Shown here piece by piece: positions 1 to 10,710 of a DNA stretch of 64,000 bases. Origin of the DNA: Lamellibrachia columna (Eukaryota > Annelida > Polychaeta > Sabellida > Siboglinidae); the NCBI GenBank assembly GCA_963662155.1, contig OY759269.1:5481470-5545469 (forward strand), written 5' to 3'. Under the pieces are notes generated by a model that saw nothing but the letters and a program-made list of their open reading frames with translations, ran no database searches and was not told the origin of the DNA. The first letter of the stretch is position 1. Each line of letters begins with the position of its first letter. The position numbers and the translations under genes are program-made.

Positions 1-1946
1 TGGCCCAGGATCGGCCCGGCCCGCACGTTTCAGGTCAATTTTGTAAACACTTACGAACTACGAGTTATCTCGTCCGGAGGATGGGCATTTTTCTACTCAA
101 TTTAACTGCAGGAGTGAATAACCGTAATAATGTTGACGTCAATGACGATTAGAAGATTTATTTGCCAGGCCAGATCTTGGTGCATCCACAACCGTTAATT
201 ACGCTTTCGCTCAACTGCGTACAAAAGTACCGCACAGTTTTTGCGCAGTGACTGCTGTGTTTACGAGAACACGCTCAGCCAGCTAATCAATCTAAACATG
301 TTTAATGCGTACAGAACACGTTGTAGGCCTCTAATAAAATCAAAAATACGTCGATTATGTGTCCCTGTGATATTTTATTTGATGTTTTCTTCACCGTTCC
401 AACGTCTTATGTATGATAAAGGGCTCGTATAGCTCTGTTTGGCACAACAAAGGGTAGGGTTCTATGAACCTGTGCAGCACCAGTCTACTTGAGTACACCA
501 CGATCAGACTTGCAAATTACACACAACTGTGTCTCTGAGCGTGAGTGGACGTGACGCAGCCAGAAGAGGCGTCTCGACTAAGTCGAAAATGATGTCCAGG
601 TTGCACGTGCTATACACATGATCCAGTCCGGTTAATCCTGGACCTGCGTGGGCACGTGGGGTGCCCGGGTGAGTACTGTTCATTCGGAAACCCAAGTATC
701 ATCAGTTCTATTACTGGCACTGCAACCACTGGAGTCATGATTGGCCGCGAACTGGACGGCCTTGGGTGATCACTGCAACACAAGACCGCCGTATTCATTG
801 CACCCATCTGATGGATGGGCTCCATAGCGCCAACGAGCCCGGAACATCGCCGTAAACAAACAGAGACCTATTGAGCTGTCAGACAGGGAGCCACCGACTT
901 CCCATTAGAAACCTTCAAACTAACATGGTTGGTGTAGAAGAACCAACTGGAAACAACAATACCTACGTGGGCTGCTTGACCCAGAAAGATCCACGATAGC
1001 GACAGATAAAACGAGCGGAAAGTGGGTGACGAGAACGTAACGCGCCATCAATGTTTGTGTGTCCATGCCCACTTGATACACCAGCAAGCATAACTCAGCC
1101 ACGAGTGACACCCGATCGATACTGACAGCGGTTGCCGGGAAACCAAAGCCTACTTCGGTAGTGGGACCTAGTTCTGGGGCTTCTGTTGTTATCTCGTTTC
1201 GTATTCATTCTGCGAAAATCGAACGATCTGTTGTCGACTACGACATGCTATCGCGTTTTATAGTTTTGATGAAATCATCGGTCAGATAATAAAATTAGTT
1301 TTGCTCGGACTGAACCACAAAATGGGGGAACATTGGCTACGTGTACGAATTGTAGGAGCACGTGTTCGTAACATAGAAATCTCGCTACTCTTTATATTAT
1401 GCATGCACATGGTGTAAATTGATAGACCGGGTCTATTTCAAGGACTCCGGATAGACTGCCCTAGCTAGGATACAAACACCATCGGGTCATGTCTTGTTTT
1501 GTCTTATTCTTTGCAAGTTAGACGTACTCTTGGATTATTGAAAGGCTAAATTGTTGTCTAGAACGCGTCTAGTACACACATGTGCCAATCGCCATATTAT
1601 GTTGCGGTTTACCCGAACAAACGTGCAACTGAACTTTGCCCCACTGTCCACCAAAGAGGTACACTGATAGAATAATTTCTGTCGGTGGCACCCACACAAG
1701 GCGTATTCAGCATAAGTAGCTCGGTGCCGTGATCGACAATAGATGTAGTTTATTGACACAATATCTACATCGGTGATATTTGAAAAAAAATGCATAGGCA
1801 TAACAGACTGCAATTATTGTACAACGGCGAAGCGTATATAGTTTACAGTACTTGAACATTCAACACACACTAGCTTGTACCGCTACCGGTGGCGTTTAAT
1901 CGGCTACGCTGGCTACTAGTAGTATATAATATACAGTTCTATGGGT

Positions 1947-1948
<2 letters not shown>
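1..1948. other. No gene recognised
   Basis: Mixed-composition DNA without a long open frame, recognisable protein motif or clear repeat. The short open frames here have no convincing splice borders or family resemblance. It lies downstream of the minus-strand gene at 2996-6287 and could hold its 3' end, but I could not find a matching exon or a clear polyadenylation signal. Confidence 0.5.

Positions 1949-2005
<57 letters not shown>
1949..2005. repeat. (TA)n microsatellite
   Basis: About 28 uninterrupted TA dinucleotides in otherwise unremarkable non-coding DNA. Confidence 0.97.
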
Positions 2006-2007
<2 letters not shown>

Positions 2008-2995
2008 TGACTGCAATCGCCTCGTCCGCAGTAGGCCTATACGCATGTACAAATAATAAAAAATTATATTGTTGTTACTTTATAAATAATAAAACCACGT
2101 AGTTCAGTTCTGGTTTCCAGCACGAACCCGGCCTGATCATAATACGTATTTATGCCATCGAAATAAAACGGCAAATAAATCCTGAGGCTGAGGCTAAGGC
2201 GTTGCTTGTAATCCTGTCGAACGAGACAATGTCTAAGACTAAGGCCGACCAGTCAATGTCGCAGAATTAATGTCGCAGACAAAATGCGTTGTGTTTCACC
2301 GTTGTTGACTGTACGTGTTGATGTACGTACAGTGTTTGGGTGAAAGCATGCACTGGCATGCATACCTCTCACGCCATGATCCCGTCCATACAACACAAGA
2401 AATACCAAAACAATACGACAGTTCTACGACAGCAGCACTAATGTTCAACTCATGCTCCCTCTAATTCCGATCGCGCAAGATCATAACTCCTGTTATATTC
2501 ACTAGGTGGCGCGCCAGTTTCTTTCCAACGTTCACGCACATGGACACTGCATTCTGGTGATTTATACAGTCTGAACACTACAGGGGTGTTAACAAGACGT
2601 ACAATTGTACCATTTTAACCGCCGTTGATCAACGTTGCAAGCAAACACTTTGTTGAATTTATAGAACCGTCTTTGAAAGCCTCCACATGGTTGCAATGTC
2701 TATCAAGAATTAAACAAATAAACGCTGATGTCAACATTGGAACATCAATGCACGTTCTGCGTACGTTATTTACACGACGTATGGTGAATATGCGTCATCG
2801 AAAACATTAGAGCTGTGTCACCCCATATGTCTGAACTACTTTGTGCTGCGGTATAGTGAATGCTACGGATCCACGTCAATACAAATTTGTGTTACTGCTG
2901 CAGTTGTTTGATGCAAAACTACGACAAAAACAAGCCGGTATGTCATAGCCAGTTGATGAGAAACTAGCTGGCCACCTAGAGAATACAATATACGT
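2006..2995. other. Downstream flank of the minus-strand gene, nothing recognised
   Basis: No protein motif or repeat was seen. Read on the minus strand this is the stretch after the last visible exon. I found no AATAAA or ATTAAA (TTTATT or TTTAAT on the given strand) between 2500 and 2996, so it is unsettled whether the gene ends at the TAA at 2998-2996 or splices on. Confidence 0.4.
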
Positions 2996-3158
2996 TTACT
3001 GAAGCGGCCACGTGTTTTCCTCTTCGTAATATTCGCGTCCTTTCTGTTTGCCACTGTCCTCAACCGCGTTGAAGATTTGGCTGATCTTTTCCGAGACGGT
3101 CGGATGCTTCTTGTGTTCACTCGATCTCTTGGCCGGCCGTTGTGGGTGCTCTGGTTGT
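2996..3158 (-). CDS. Exon 3 of an orphan gene, second copy of the KGREYYEEE exon
   Basis: On the minus strand a pyrimidine-rich acceptor (cctttcatttcag) opens this exon at 3158. It continues exon 2 in phase 2 and adds about 53 residues rich in charged amino acids. The core, ISQIFNAVEDSGKQKGREYY, aligns with the end of exon 2 (LNDLINSIEDESKEKGREYY), so the two exons are diverged tandem duplicates. Reading ends ...TWPLQ then TAA. The same place also reads as a donor (TTCA|gtaaac) at 2999, exactly where exon 2 has its donor. The exon can therefore be terminal (3158-2996, giving 182 residues in total) or internal (3158-3000, 159 nt, phase 2-2). I do not recognise the family. No membrane segment, signal peptide or catalytic motif is visible, and the sequence looks largely disordered with one acidic helix-like stretch. 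Confidence 0.6.
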
Positions 3159-3437
3159 CTGAAATGAAAGGAAAATGTGCCATACGTCCTTAAAATCTCC
3201 AAGGAACGTCCAAAATTTAATCTAAATCTAAATGCAAAATGTTGGCGGAGTACCAACTTTTACTGATACTTAATTACTCTAGGTTCACGACCTTGTAAGT
3301 GTATTGTATGTATAATCATCAAGCGCACGTTGAACAATTTGGATTTTGACTTAAGGTAACCTCATATGTTTACTGAAACCCCCCAAATCTTAAGTAATGT
3401 ATAATATCCAATTTCGTAACCGGTAATCTTGACTTAC

Positions 3438-3611
3438 GGCAACCACTCCATTTCTTCCTCGTAGTATTCTCGTCCTTTCTCCTTACTCTCGTCTTCTATC
3501 GAGTTGATCAGATCATTGAGTAGTCCAGTCGACGTGGTGCGTCGTCTTGTGTGGGGCGGCGGCGGCATCTCACACGAATCGGTCGATGCGTGGCGCTCAC
3601 TGGCCATGCCT
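3438..3611 (-). CDS. Exon 2 of an orphan gene, first copy of the KGREYYEEE exon
   Basis: The minus-strand acceptor cgttcgtttgtag at 3612 and donor GCC|gtaagt at 3437 bound a 174-nt exon in phase 2-2. It carries a Pro run (EMPPPPH), a basic cluster RRRTTSTG that looks like a basophilic kinase site, and then LNDLINSIEDESKEKGREYY followed by an acidic end. The length is a multiple of three and the phases match exon 3, so the exon could be skipped or duplicated without a frameshift. An in-frame ATG lies at 3607-3605 in a good context (ggcATGG). A shorter product starting here is possible, which would make the 6287 exon optional. Reading through the donor meets TAA at once. The protein family is unknown to me. 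Confidence 0.62.
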
Positions 3612-3658
3612 CTACAAACGAACGACAACCATGGGTTCCAACTCTTACGGTTTACCCG

Positions 3659-4005
3659 TAAAGGCCGGTTTACACCAAACATTTTTGTCCGATTTCCCGG
3701 CCGACACGGTGTCGCGCGGTGCAAGAATCGGTCGAGTAAACACCATAGTCAGTCCGATTAGAGAGGCAAATCTGTGTCTCCGAAGGTCCCAATTTGACTG
3801 ACAGTCGGCGGCGATTTTGAAGCACTGCACCCGTCGTGACCTTACATCAAAGCTCAAACCGGGAATGGCATGAGTCAAAATCTAGGTCTCAGTATCTAGA
3901 CATATCGCTCGTCTAAACGCACACATAACTTAGCTGCGCATTGTCATGCGACACGGTGTCGACCGACCAATTGTAACACAAATCGCTCGAGTAAACTGGC
4001 CTTTA
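3659..4005. mobile_element. MITE with AAGGCCGGTTTACAC-type terminal inverted repeats
   Basis: The left end reads TA-AAGGCCGGTTTACAC and the right end is its imperfect inverse, GTAAACTGGCCTT-TA. It is 347 bp long with no coding capacity. The flanking TA on both sides suggests a TA target-site duplication, as in mariner-like elements (inference). It sits in intron 1 of the minus-strand orphan gene, about 50 bp upstream of exon 2. A related end occurs at 5308-5334. Confidence 0.7.
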
Positions 4006-4576
4006 GACTAACTAATTTTCCGTATGAGACATTCCTAACGGTTTTTGCGTTGCAAACAAGATGTTTTTTGGTATTACGGGACATGGACCACGTTTGTATT
4101 CGACTAATAGACCATAAGATGAAAACACGTCCGAAGAGTGACTCTAGAGAACATTTAGGGTTGACCAATGCCTATATGTGTGCAGCCAGTTGCACTAAAG
4201 TCTCGCGAGATTCAATCAATAGCCTATATCCCAAAGCTCCTTGCGAGCAGATGCGGCATACCAGCAGGCGTAAATAACCACACGGGTTCATTTGCGGACC
4301 TGACGGATTTCTATTATCAGTTTTACATATAATATGTGCACCACTCAGAGTTGACACGCACGTGCAGTCAAATATTCTTTGTAAACAGCAGGACTTGGCC
4401 TAACGACCACATCTACCTCGGTATTAAGACTACCTAAAAAAGTATCGTTTCTTACCATTACCTAGAATAAAAAATATTGATTACTTTAAGATACACAGTC
4501 TAAAAGTTGTTATCAACTGACATATTTGTATTACCAGTTTTACAGGTGTGCCTTATTCAGGGTAGGTACCTAAAAA

Positions 4577-4648
4577 CAAATTACTGTTGTAACGAGTCTA
4601 CAAATTACTGTAGTAACGATTCTACAAATTACTGTTGTAACGAGTCTT
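4577..4648. repeat. 24-bp tandem repeat, three copies
   Basis: Three adjacent copies beginning CAAATTACTGT, differing at a few positions. It lies within the intron of the minus-strand gene, and no function is visible. Confidence 0.9.
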
Positions 4649-4833
4649 CACAGGTGTAGAGAGAAGCGTAACATGTTATGTTTCGTCCCTGTACACAGAC
4701 CGACGTGGCTCGTATTGACAAATAAATGCTTCACAATCGCGGCGTGAATCATTTTATCAGATCTATTTTGTCTACCGCGATAGCGTACTGGGCATAGTGT
4801 ACGGTACCGCGCGGTAAATGTTGCATTGTATTA

Positions 4834-4877
4834 ACCACTTGCCATCTGTAGCCAGTTGTTTTGGATGGCAATCTGTT
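4834..4877 (+). mobile_element. CR1-like 3' tail fragment
   Basis: CCACTTGCCATCTG followed by TTGGATGGCAATC matches the sequence just after the stop codon of the CR1 fragment at 23115-23530. It is therefore a stranded 3' terminus of the same LINE family. Nothing upstream here is recognisable as its coding part. Confidence 0.6.
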
Positions 4878-5234
4878 AGATCTGGCATCGTGCCAGTGCA
4901 TGCGCCGGGAAATCTAGGGCATGCCTGAATAACAAGCTAGCCACGCAGTGCGAGGTGCCGGATTGTGCAGCGTTGTTTACATTTTGTTCATCGATTAACT
5001 GACAACGCGGCATCGTTTTTCTTACTGCAAATACGAATACTTTGGACGTGAAGTGCATACATGGTAAATTGTTGTGTAGTGTAGTGTTTATGTGCAACAA
5101 TATAACACGGTAAGCCTAGATGACTTCCCTTGTTGCACTCGTCGAGAGATGAATACACAAATATATTTAATTACTTGTCTATTTCTGTGATTAATATTGT
5201 TGATGAATGTTAAAAGGATGATCAAAACCTTGCG

Positions 5235-5334
5235 CGGGCGTTTATACGGCCAATTCTTTCTCGCGGTGTTTATCGCCCGACAGTCGCCCGACTGACTAAT
5301 CTGGACAAAAATATCTCGTGTAAACCGGCCTTTA
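5235..5334. mobile_element. Partial MITE sharing the AAGGCCGGTTTACAC end
   Basis: The right end, TCTCGTGTAAACCGGCCTT-TA, is the inverse of the left terminus at 3659, including the neighbouring ATTTTTGTCC segment. I found no matching left terminus, so this copy is truncated or rearranged. Confidence 0.5.
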
Positions 5335-6075
5335 TTTAAAGTATGTATATTGCGCTCTCTGCCCAATCTCTGCAAGTGCGGGAACATTTATCGTGCACAT
5401 CTTTATTTCATTTCGTAAATTCCTACTATTTGTCAAGAATATTTTTATTTTAATTGCATTCAAATGTGGATAGTATTTTGTGTTGAAATTTGACATGAAA
5501 CACGATAACGTTCGTTTTTGTATGCAACTATTTTACGTGTCTCGAGAGCACAAACGCTATATGTAACAAGTCGTAGACAACAATGGTGTTGCCCAGCATC
5601 CTTATGACACTCCGCAAACCGTCCATTTTGAATTTATAATCAAGTTGTGGAAGATATAGTTGGTGGCGCCACTGTTAGTGCGTGTGGCTCTCTGCGTCGG
5701 CGCAGTGATGTTAAACGAACTATTGTGACGTCACAATGTAACAATCGAAATGGGAAACACGTGGACGGTTTGAAAGACACGAAACTAACTATCGAATTTT
5801 ATTTTATTTTATTCAACGTGTCAATAACAACAACAACAATATATGTTGTTAACATAACGGCGCCGTTGTTGTCTGTTGACAACATCCCTGGCCCTGGGCT
5901 GATTATTGCGAACAGTTGCGTACTCGTCCGTCAGAGTAATTGAGGTGCCCCTGTGTTTATACCAATATTCACTTATGCGTCCAATCATTGTCGTCTCTAA
6001 CACTACATCATACGGGATTTTGACAGGTAGCAATTTTGTACAGCTGGCGAATTTTACTTCGTTGACTGTACTTAC

Positions 6076-6287
6076 GATAGCGATGTCTTTCTTTGTGTTG
6101 CCAGTGGCTGCTCGGACGCGTTATGGCCTGGATGCTGTGTGCCATCGCCGTTTTTCGCTTCCTGTTTTGATCCACCGGCACCGTCGACGACAGCAACACC
6201 TTCGAACACTTCCTCAACTTTCCCTTTGTCGTCAGAATCGTGCCGGTTCACCGATGCTGGAAGAGACGGTTTTTCGTTGCCTGCCAT
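6076..6287 (-). CDS. Exon 1 (ATG) of the minus-strand orphan gene
   Basis: The ATG at 6287-6285 in context aaaATGG opens MAGNEKPSLPASVNRHDSDD and runs 70 codons plus two bases to a strong donor (CTATC|gtaagt) at 6075. The phase (2) fits the acceptor of the exon at 3611: TC plus A gives Ser, continuing GMASERHAS. With exons 2 and 3 the coding sequence is 546 nt, 182 residues. This part is acidic to polar (KVEEVFEGVAVVDGAGG, then an Asn/Gly/His-rich stretch and TQRKTSLS), with no signal peptide or transmembrane segment, so a cytosolic or nuclear disordered protein is likely (inference). The intron to exon 2 is 2,464 bp and holds a MITE and LINE debris. I recognise no family. Main doubt: the link rests on splice motifs and phase, without transcript support. 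Confidence 0.6.
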
Positions 6288-6560
6288 TTTAGTGTCTGCT
6301 ACAACGGCGCCAACTATTCCGTTTGGACGTTAGGCGATGTCTGACCGATTTTCCGTTATGCTGCCGCGCGCACTTCAGCACCGCGTTCCGGCCTTCACCT
6401 TAGCTGAGCCAAATAAAAATAGTCAGCCGTAAAAGACTCCACGTGCGGCGCTGCAGGCTCACCGGCTGCATGCTCACCGGCTGCCGCAGCTTGCGAATCG
6501 ACGCACATGGGCTGTAAATCAGCGTATACATCGACAACAACTTAACCATGTTTCCCAAGC
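6288..6560 (-). promoter_or_regulatory. CpG-rich upstream region of the minus-strand gene
   Basis: The stretch directly upstream of the ATG at 6287 is visibly richer in CG dinucleotides than its surroundings (for example GCCGCGCGCAC) and has no TATA box at a useful distance. It is a plausible TATA-less promoter and 5' untranslated region, inferred from position and composition only. Confidence 0.35.
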
Positions 6561-6662
6561 GCCTGCCTAGAGCGGTGGCGGAAAATTGAAACCCAGGCTT
6601 AGACTACAATCACCGTCTGGGAAACAGAAACGCCGCTCCCAAACGATTGAAAGGTGTACGCT

Positions 6663-6737
6663 ATACAACCCAGGGTCGTCCGCAGGAATTTGTCCAGGGA
6701 GGGGCAAGAAAGAATAAATAAATAAATAAATAAATAA

Positions 6738-6833
<96 letters not shown>

Positions 6834-6915
6834 CGTTAACATAATACTGAGTTCATGAATATCAAATTCCAGATCCACGGGGGGGGCACTTGCCCCCCCC
6901 CCGCGGACGCCCATG
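6663..6915. repeat. Fold-back repeat with (TAAA)n and (TA)n core
   Basis: A segment starting GGGTCGTCCGCAGGAATTTG and ending CCCGCGGACGCCCATG has loosely inverted ends. Between them lie about 28 bp of TAAA units, about 90 bp of TA, and a G-run/C-run pair (GGGGGGGCACTTGCCCCCCC). The shape fits a small non-autonomous transposon that has gained microsatellites. Confidence 0.5.
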
Positions 6916-6942
6916 ATACAATACCTTATAAAATGTACCATC

Positions 6943-7216
6943 GTATTCCATGGTAAATACCATGGTGTTTTGAAACACGTAAACCATGGTAAAATACCAA
7001 GATATACCGTGGAAACCATGATAATACATGGTGTTTTGAAACAGGGAAACCACGGTAAAATACCATGGTGTTTTGAAACAGGTAAACCATGGTATACCAT
7101 GCATTTACCACGCACAATATATGAAAAAGCATGGTCTACCACAGTTTACCATGTCATGGTATACCATGGTTAACCATGAAATGCCAAGTAATATAACGAA
7201 ATACCACGGTATATCA
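6943..7216. repeat. CCATGG-palindrome repeat
   Basis: Degenerate tandem copies of about 40-45 bp contain TACCATGGTR palindromes joined by the spacer GTGTTTTGAAACA, which is itself near-palindromic. At least six CCATGG sites occur. Open frames on both strands here are by-products of the repeat. Confidence 0.8.
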
Positions 7217-7544
7217 TGCAATTCCATTATATTATTATGTTTTTATAATGGATGTGACTATTGTGTTTTCCTGTTGAAACCAATGCTAAGGGCGAGTTGG
7301 GCAATTTGTTTTCGAAAAAAAATAACCACGAAAGATATTCCCTGTCATTTGTCACCCGCACCGACCGGATACTGTCTTCCTACATGTCACTGATACGTGA
7401 ATATGCTGCGGCAACCGTGCAACGACTAACAATTAAAATGGCCAAAGGGGGCCCAACTTAGCCACCTATTAATGTACTATGCTGGCGCCACAGGTTACAT
7501 ACGAAACAAAACATTAAGCCAAAGAGGGGTCCATGGCCCAATGA
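7217..7544. other. No feature recognised
   Basis: Unique-looking non-coding DNA between the CCATGG repeat and the degenerate CR1 copy. I see no motif to report. Confidence 0.5.
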
Positions 7545-8320
7545 CCCACCCCCTAAATAATGTAACCCGCCCTCCTGAGATATGTGTCCAACTTGTTTTA
7601 AACATATTCACGCTGCTGGCGGTTACACAACCTGTAGATAATTTGTTCCATTCACTTATTGTCGTCTGTGAGAATATCCAATCTACACTGATCATTTACT
7701 AATGTTACTCATGTCCTCTAGTTCCACTATCTTTCTTGAGTGAAATTATTCTATCAATACTTTCATACCCAATCAGTATCTAAAAAATTCAATTTGATCT
7801 CCTCTTAACCTCCTTATCTCTAGGGTTGTTAAACCACATTCTTTTAGGCGTTCTTCATAACTAAAGTCTGTCAGTTCTGGAATCATTTTAGTTGCTCTCC
7901 TCTGTATTCGTTTAAACGTATTTATATCCTTCTTACAATAAATTATGGTCTCCAAGCTTGTATACAGTATTCTAAATGGGGCCTAACTATTGTTTCATAC
8001 AGATGTATAATTACACCTTTTTTCCTTGTATGTTATATTTCTAAAAATAAACCCAAGAATTTGATTACCCTTTGACGCTGCATTTACACTTCCCAAGATT
8101 TTACAACTTCTGCCATTTTTCAGACCATTTAACTAATCTGTCTAGATCGTTTTGTAAATGTTGTTTATCACCATCAATGTTAACCCTTCTAAACACTTTT
8201 GTGTCATCCGCAAATTTCAGTACGTTGCTTGTTATATTGTCATCCAAGTCATTGATATATATTAAGAATAATAAAGGTCATAATATCGATCCTTGTGGTA
8301 CCCCGCACAAAACACACATG
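7545..8320 (-). mobile_element. Degenerate CR1-type LINE, 3' half of reverse transcriptase
   Basis: Read on the minus strand, broken frames give the reverse transcriptase blocks VPQGSIL, FLIYINDL and KFADDTKVF. These are followed by the CR1 C-terminal region: RIQRRATKMIPELTDFSYEE, CGLTTLEIRRLRGDQIE, and later ISEWNKLSTGCVTASSVNMF. Several frameshifts and stops separate the blocks and the 5' part is missing. It is a 5'-truncated, inactive copy of the same broad family as the fragment at 23115-23530. Confidence 0.85.
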
Positions 8321-8865
8321 TAGTCTATTCTACATGCTTTCCAACGAAAATTGTCAACGCCAAAATGGCTATGAAGTCAGACACGACGCCCTTTTATCAA
8401 ATGCCACCGGCAGTGAGAGCTTATGTATGGAAGAAAATGCCCAAAGTTTTCTAGTCAACTGTTCACCGAACGCGATGCCCTCTTCTTGTTATATTACGCC
8501 AGTGAAAATGTGGCATCCTTGCATTGCCTAACTCCCCTTGTTGATGCCAGCCAGCTGGCAAACAGTTGAATTGTGTTTTTTGTTTTGTTATTCTATGTCG
8601 CAGTTGACCCAGAATTCACAAGCACACGTACACAGTTTCACGTCTCGTCTGTGAACATTTCTTCCTGTCTTGTAAACACCACGTACGTGACTTTCTGTTT
8701 TTTCACGTACGCATGTGTCACAAGGTTATCGATCCAACCTGAACTACAGCGAATCGTGGCGAATTACGTCGTCATTGTAATTGACACGAACAAAGCCCCA
8801 CTTAAACCTATTTAACTATTTATACAGGCTTCCTTGACAACATCCAATGTTTTGGTTCGTACACC
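8321..8865. other. No feature recognised
   Basis: No protein family, tandem repeat or splice-bounded exon was found in this stretch. Confidence 0.45.
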
Positions 8866-8920
8866 GGGGGGGGGGTACTCCGGACCACTTGTGTAAGTGG
8901 TCCGGAGTACCCTCCACCCC
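8866..8920. repeat. Perfect 18-bp hairpin with 4-nt loop, extended by a G-run
   Basis: GGGTACTCCGGACCACTT (8873-8890), loop GTGT, then the exact reverse complement (8895-8912). A G-run on the left faces a mostly C flank on the right, extending the pairing imperfectly. It looks like a fold-back element or the end pair of a very short MITE. Confidence 0.8.
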
Positions 8921-10635
8921 AACAAATGTTAGACTTCTGTCAACAAGATACCCTTTTCAAGTTGACGAGAATGAAATATACACCATTTAACTTGTACAAA
9001 TATGCATTGTTCCATAATAAAGATTAATTCACAAACATGTTTGATTCATAGATTCGATCGTGGTACCCCTTATCGTAAACACTCATTCTGATATATAAAA
9101 AATATATACCCTTGATTACCCGATAAGTGTGACTTGTGAAAACGGCGTGCAGTCTAAGGGGCCATCTTGAAAACTCCATGTTTTATGCTAAACGAATTTG
9201 GTTTCATTGGCAGCCGTTTTGTTATCCTTTGCGTACATCGATGTATTTTTCCACAGAACATCCTTTTTGCCGATCCCAATTCGTGTGAGTGCTGCGGATG
9301 ACAGACTCGGAACAAATCAATCACACTGTGCTACTGACATGTTAATTAGTACGAGCAGGTGTGGTATGTGGTGGTTACTGCACGGAGGACGAAAACTTGT
9401 TCGTGGATATCAACAGGCCGATGTATTGCAAACTGTGGGTGGGGGGGGGGCTACTGACATTATGTGACATCGGTTTCATAGGGCGTCATGCATAGACGGC
9501 TTGAGATGGCCCCAAAATATACACAAAGTAATATATTATATGTTGAGCTTGCTCCTATGAAGGAGTGGGCTCTTTGAACCAGGCAACGGAGGGAACATAC
9601 CGTAGGGGTGACCTAGTGCGTTCAGTCGAATTAATCAATACATCGCGTCAAGGACTTATGCGGAATGTAGCTAAAATGGTCATGTAGACTAAGCTGGATG
9701 TGGGGCCTACAGATGTACAGATTGAGCAGCGGCGTGCGCGTGGAGATCATTCAGTAATATTCCCCAATGCCCGCGACCATGGGGCGGGGTTCAAAAGGTT
9801 AATTATCAGTCACGCTGTTTTTCAAAAAAAAGAACACGCAGTCAAACGGACGAATGTTGGGGTTACACGAACTGGGGCCCCCAGAACGCCAGCTGTTGCA
9901 GTGTTGGGTGACAAATGTAGGCATCTAAGCCTACACACCGATTCCAGGTTTGACTTAATATGACAGAGCCACATATAAATCTCCGTTTCGGAGATTTCAC
10001 GGACGGAGATTGATTTGTTACTAGCCGAGTTGCCCTGCGTTGCACGGGACAAGAGGTAACCACTGTTCAGAGTTACGCAGTCTACGTTAGACGTAATATC
10101 CCAACCCTGAGAATTTCGAATATGCTTCAATGTACGAACCATCAACATAAACCCCCGGACACGTCTTATACAGTGGAGTCTCATTTACCCGCATACTTTG
10201 GTTCCCAGTGATGTTGGCCGGATAAACGAATCATGTCACGAACTACTTTATATGATAGATGTCAACATTATGGGGACTCCGTACAAATGACGGAGAGATT
10301 TCTATCTCCGTCATTTCATGTCCAAAGAGCAATACATTGTGAAAAGAATGTTTATCAATTTCCTTTTATTGTTCGCGAATGGCGCTTTGTCGTAATGTCG
10401 CTCGATGACATATGAAATCATCCGGCTCTGAAATGTCAAGTTTCAATTGTCTGCCGCCGACGTAGCAGGGCATGGATGAGCCTCGGTTATCCAGGCTCCG
10501 TGCTGTGGCGCCAAAGTTTGTCGCACACATAATCGTCTGGATGCAATGCGTACTTTTTAATGTGACGGAAGTTATGCAACTGAAATCGACTAATATTACA
10601 ACTACTTCTGATCTTCTAGATGTGAACAAGCATTA
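8921..10635. other. Non-coding stretch with two small hairpins
   Basis: No gene was recognised. Two inverted repeats stand out. One is AAATCTCCG, loop TTT, CGGAGATTT at 9977-9997. The other has 12-bp arms beginning AAATGACGGAGA, with an 8-nt loop, at 10285-10316. Both share the GGAGA/TCTCC core and may be debris of one repeat family. A short G-run lies at 9442-9451. Confidence 0.5.
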
Positions 10636-10710
10636 ACAGTATCGTGACTGTTGCATACACCTGACGTATCAACGATACTTCAGGTATATGCAACAGTCAC
10701 GATGCACTGT
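10636..10710. other. Long near-perfect hairpin, miRNA-precursor-like
   Basis: The arms at 10641-10664 and 10680-10703 pair over 24 positions with a single mismatch (C opposite A). After a one-base internal mismatch the stem resumes as GTATC-AAC-GATAC. Outside the arms, ACAGT and ACTGT extend pairing after a 2-nt bulge. The whole fold is about 75 nt. Size and shape are compatible with a pre-miRNA, but the terminal loop is short, and a small palindromic transposon remnant is equally possible. Confidence 0.45.

Noticed and set aside
5647..6333. Plus-strand frames of 64-128 codons around 5.6-6.3 kb
   Set aside because: They overlap exon 1 of the minus-strand gene, whose ATG, donor and phase agree with two further exons. 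The plus frames have no motif or splice support.
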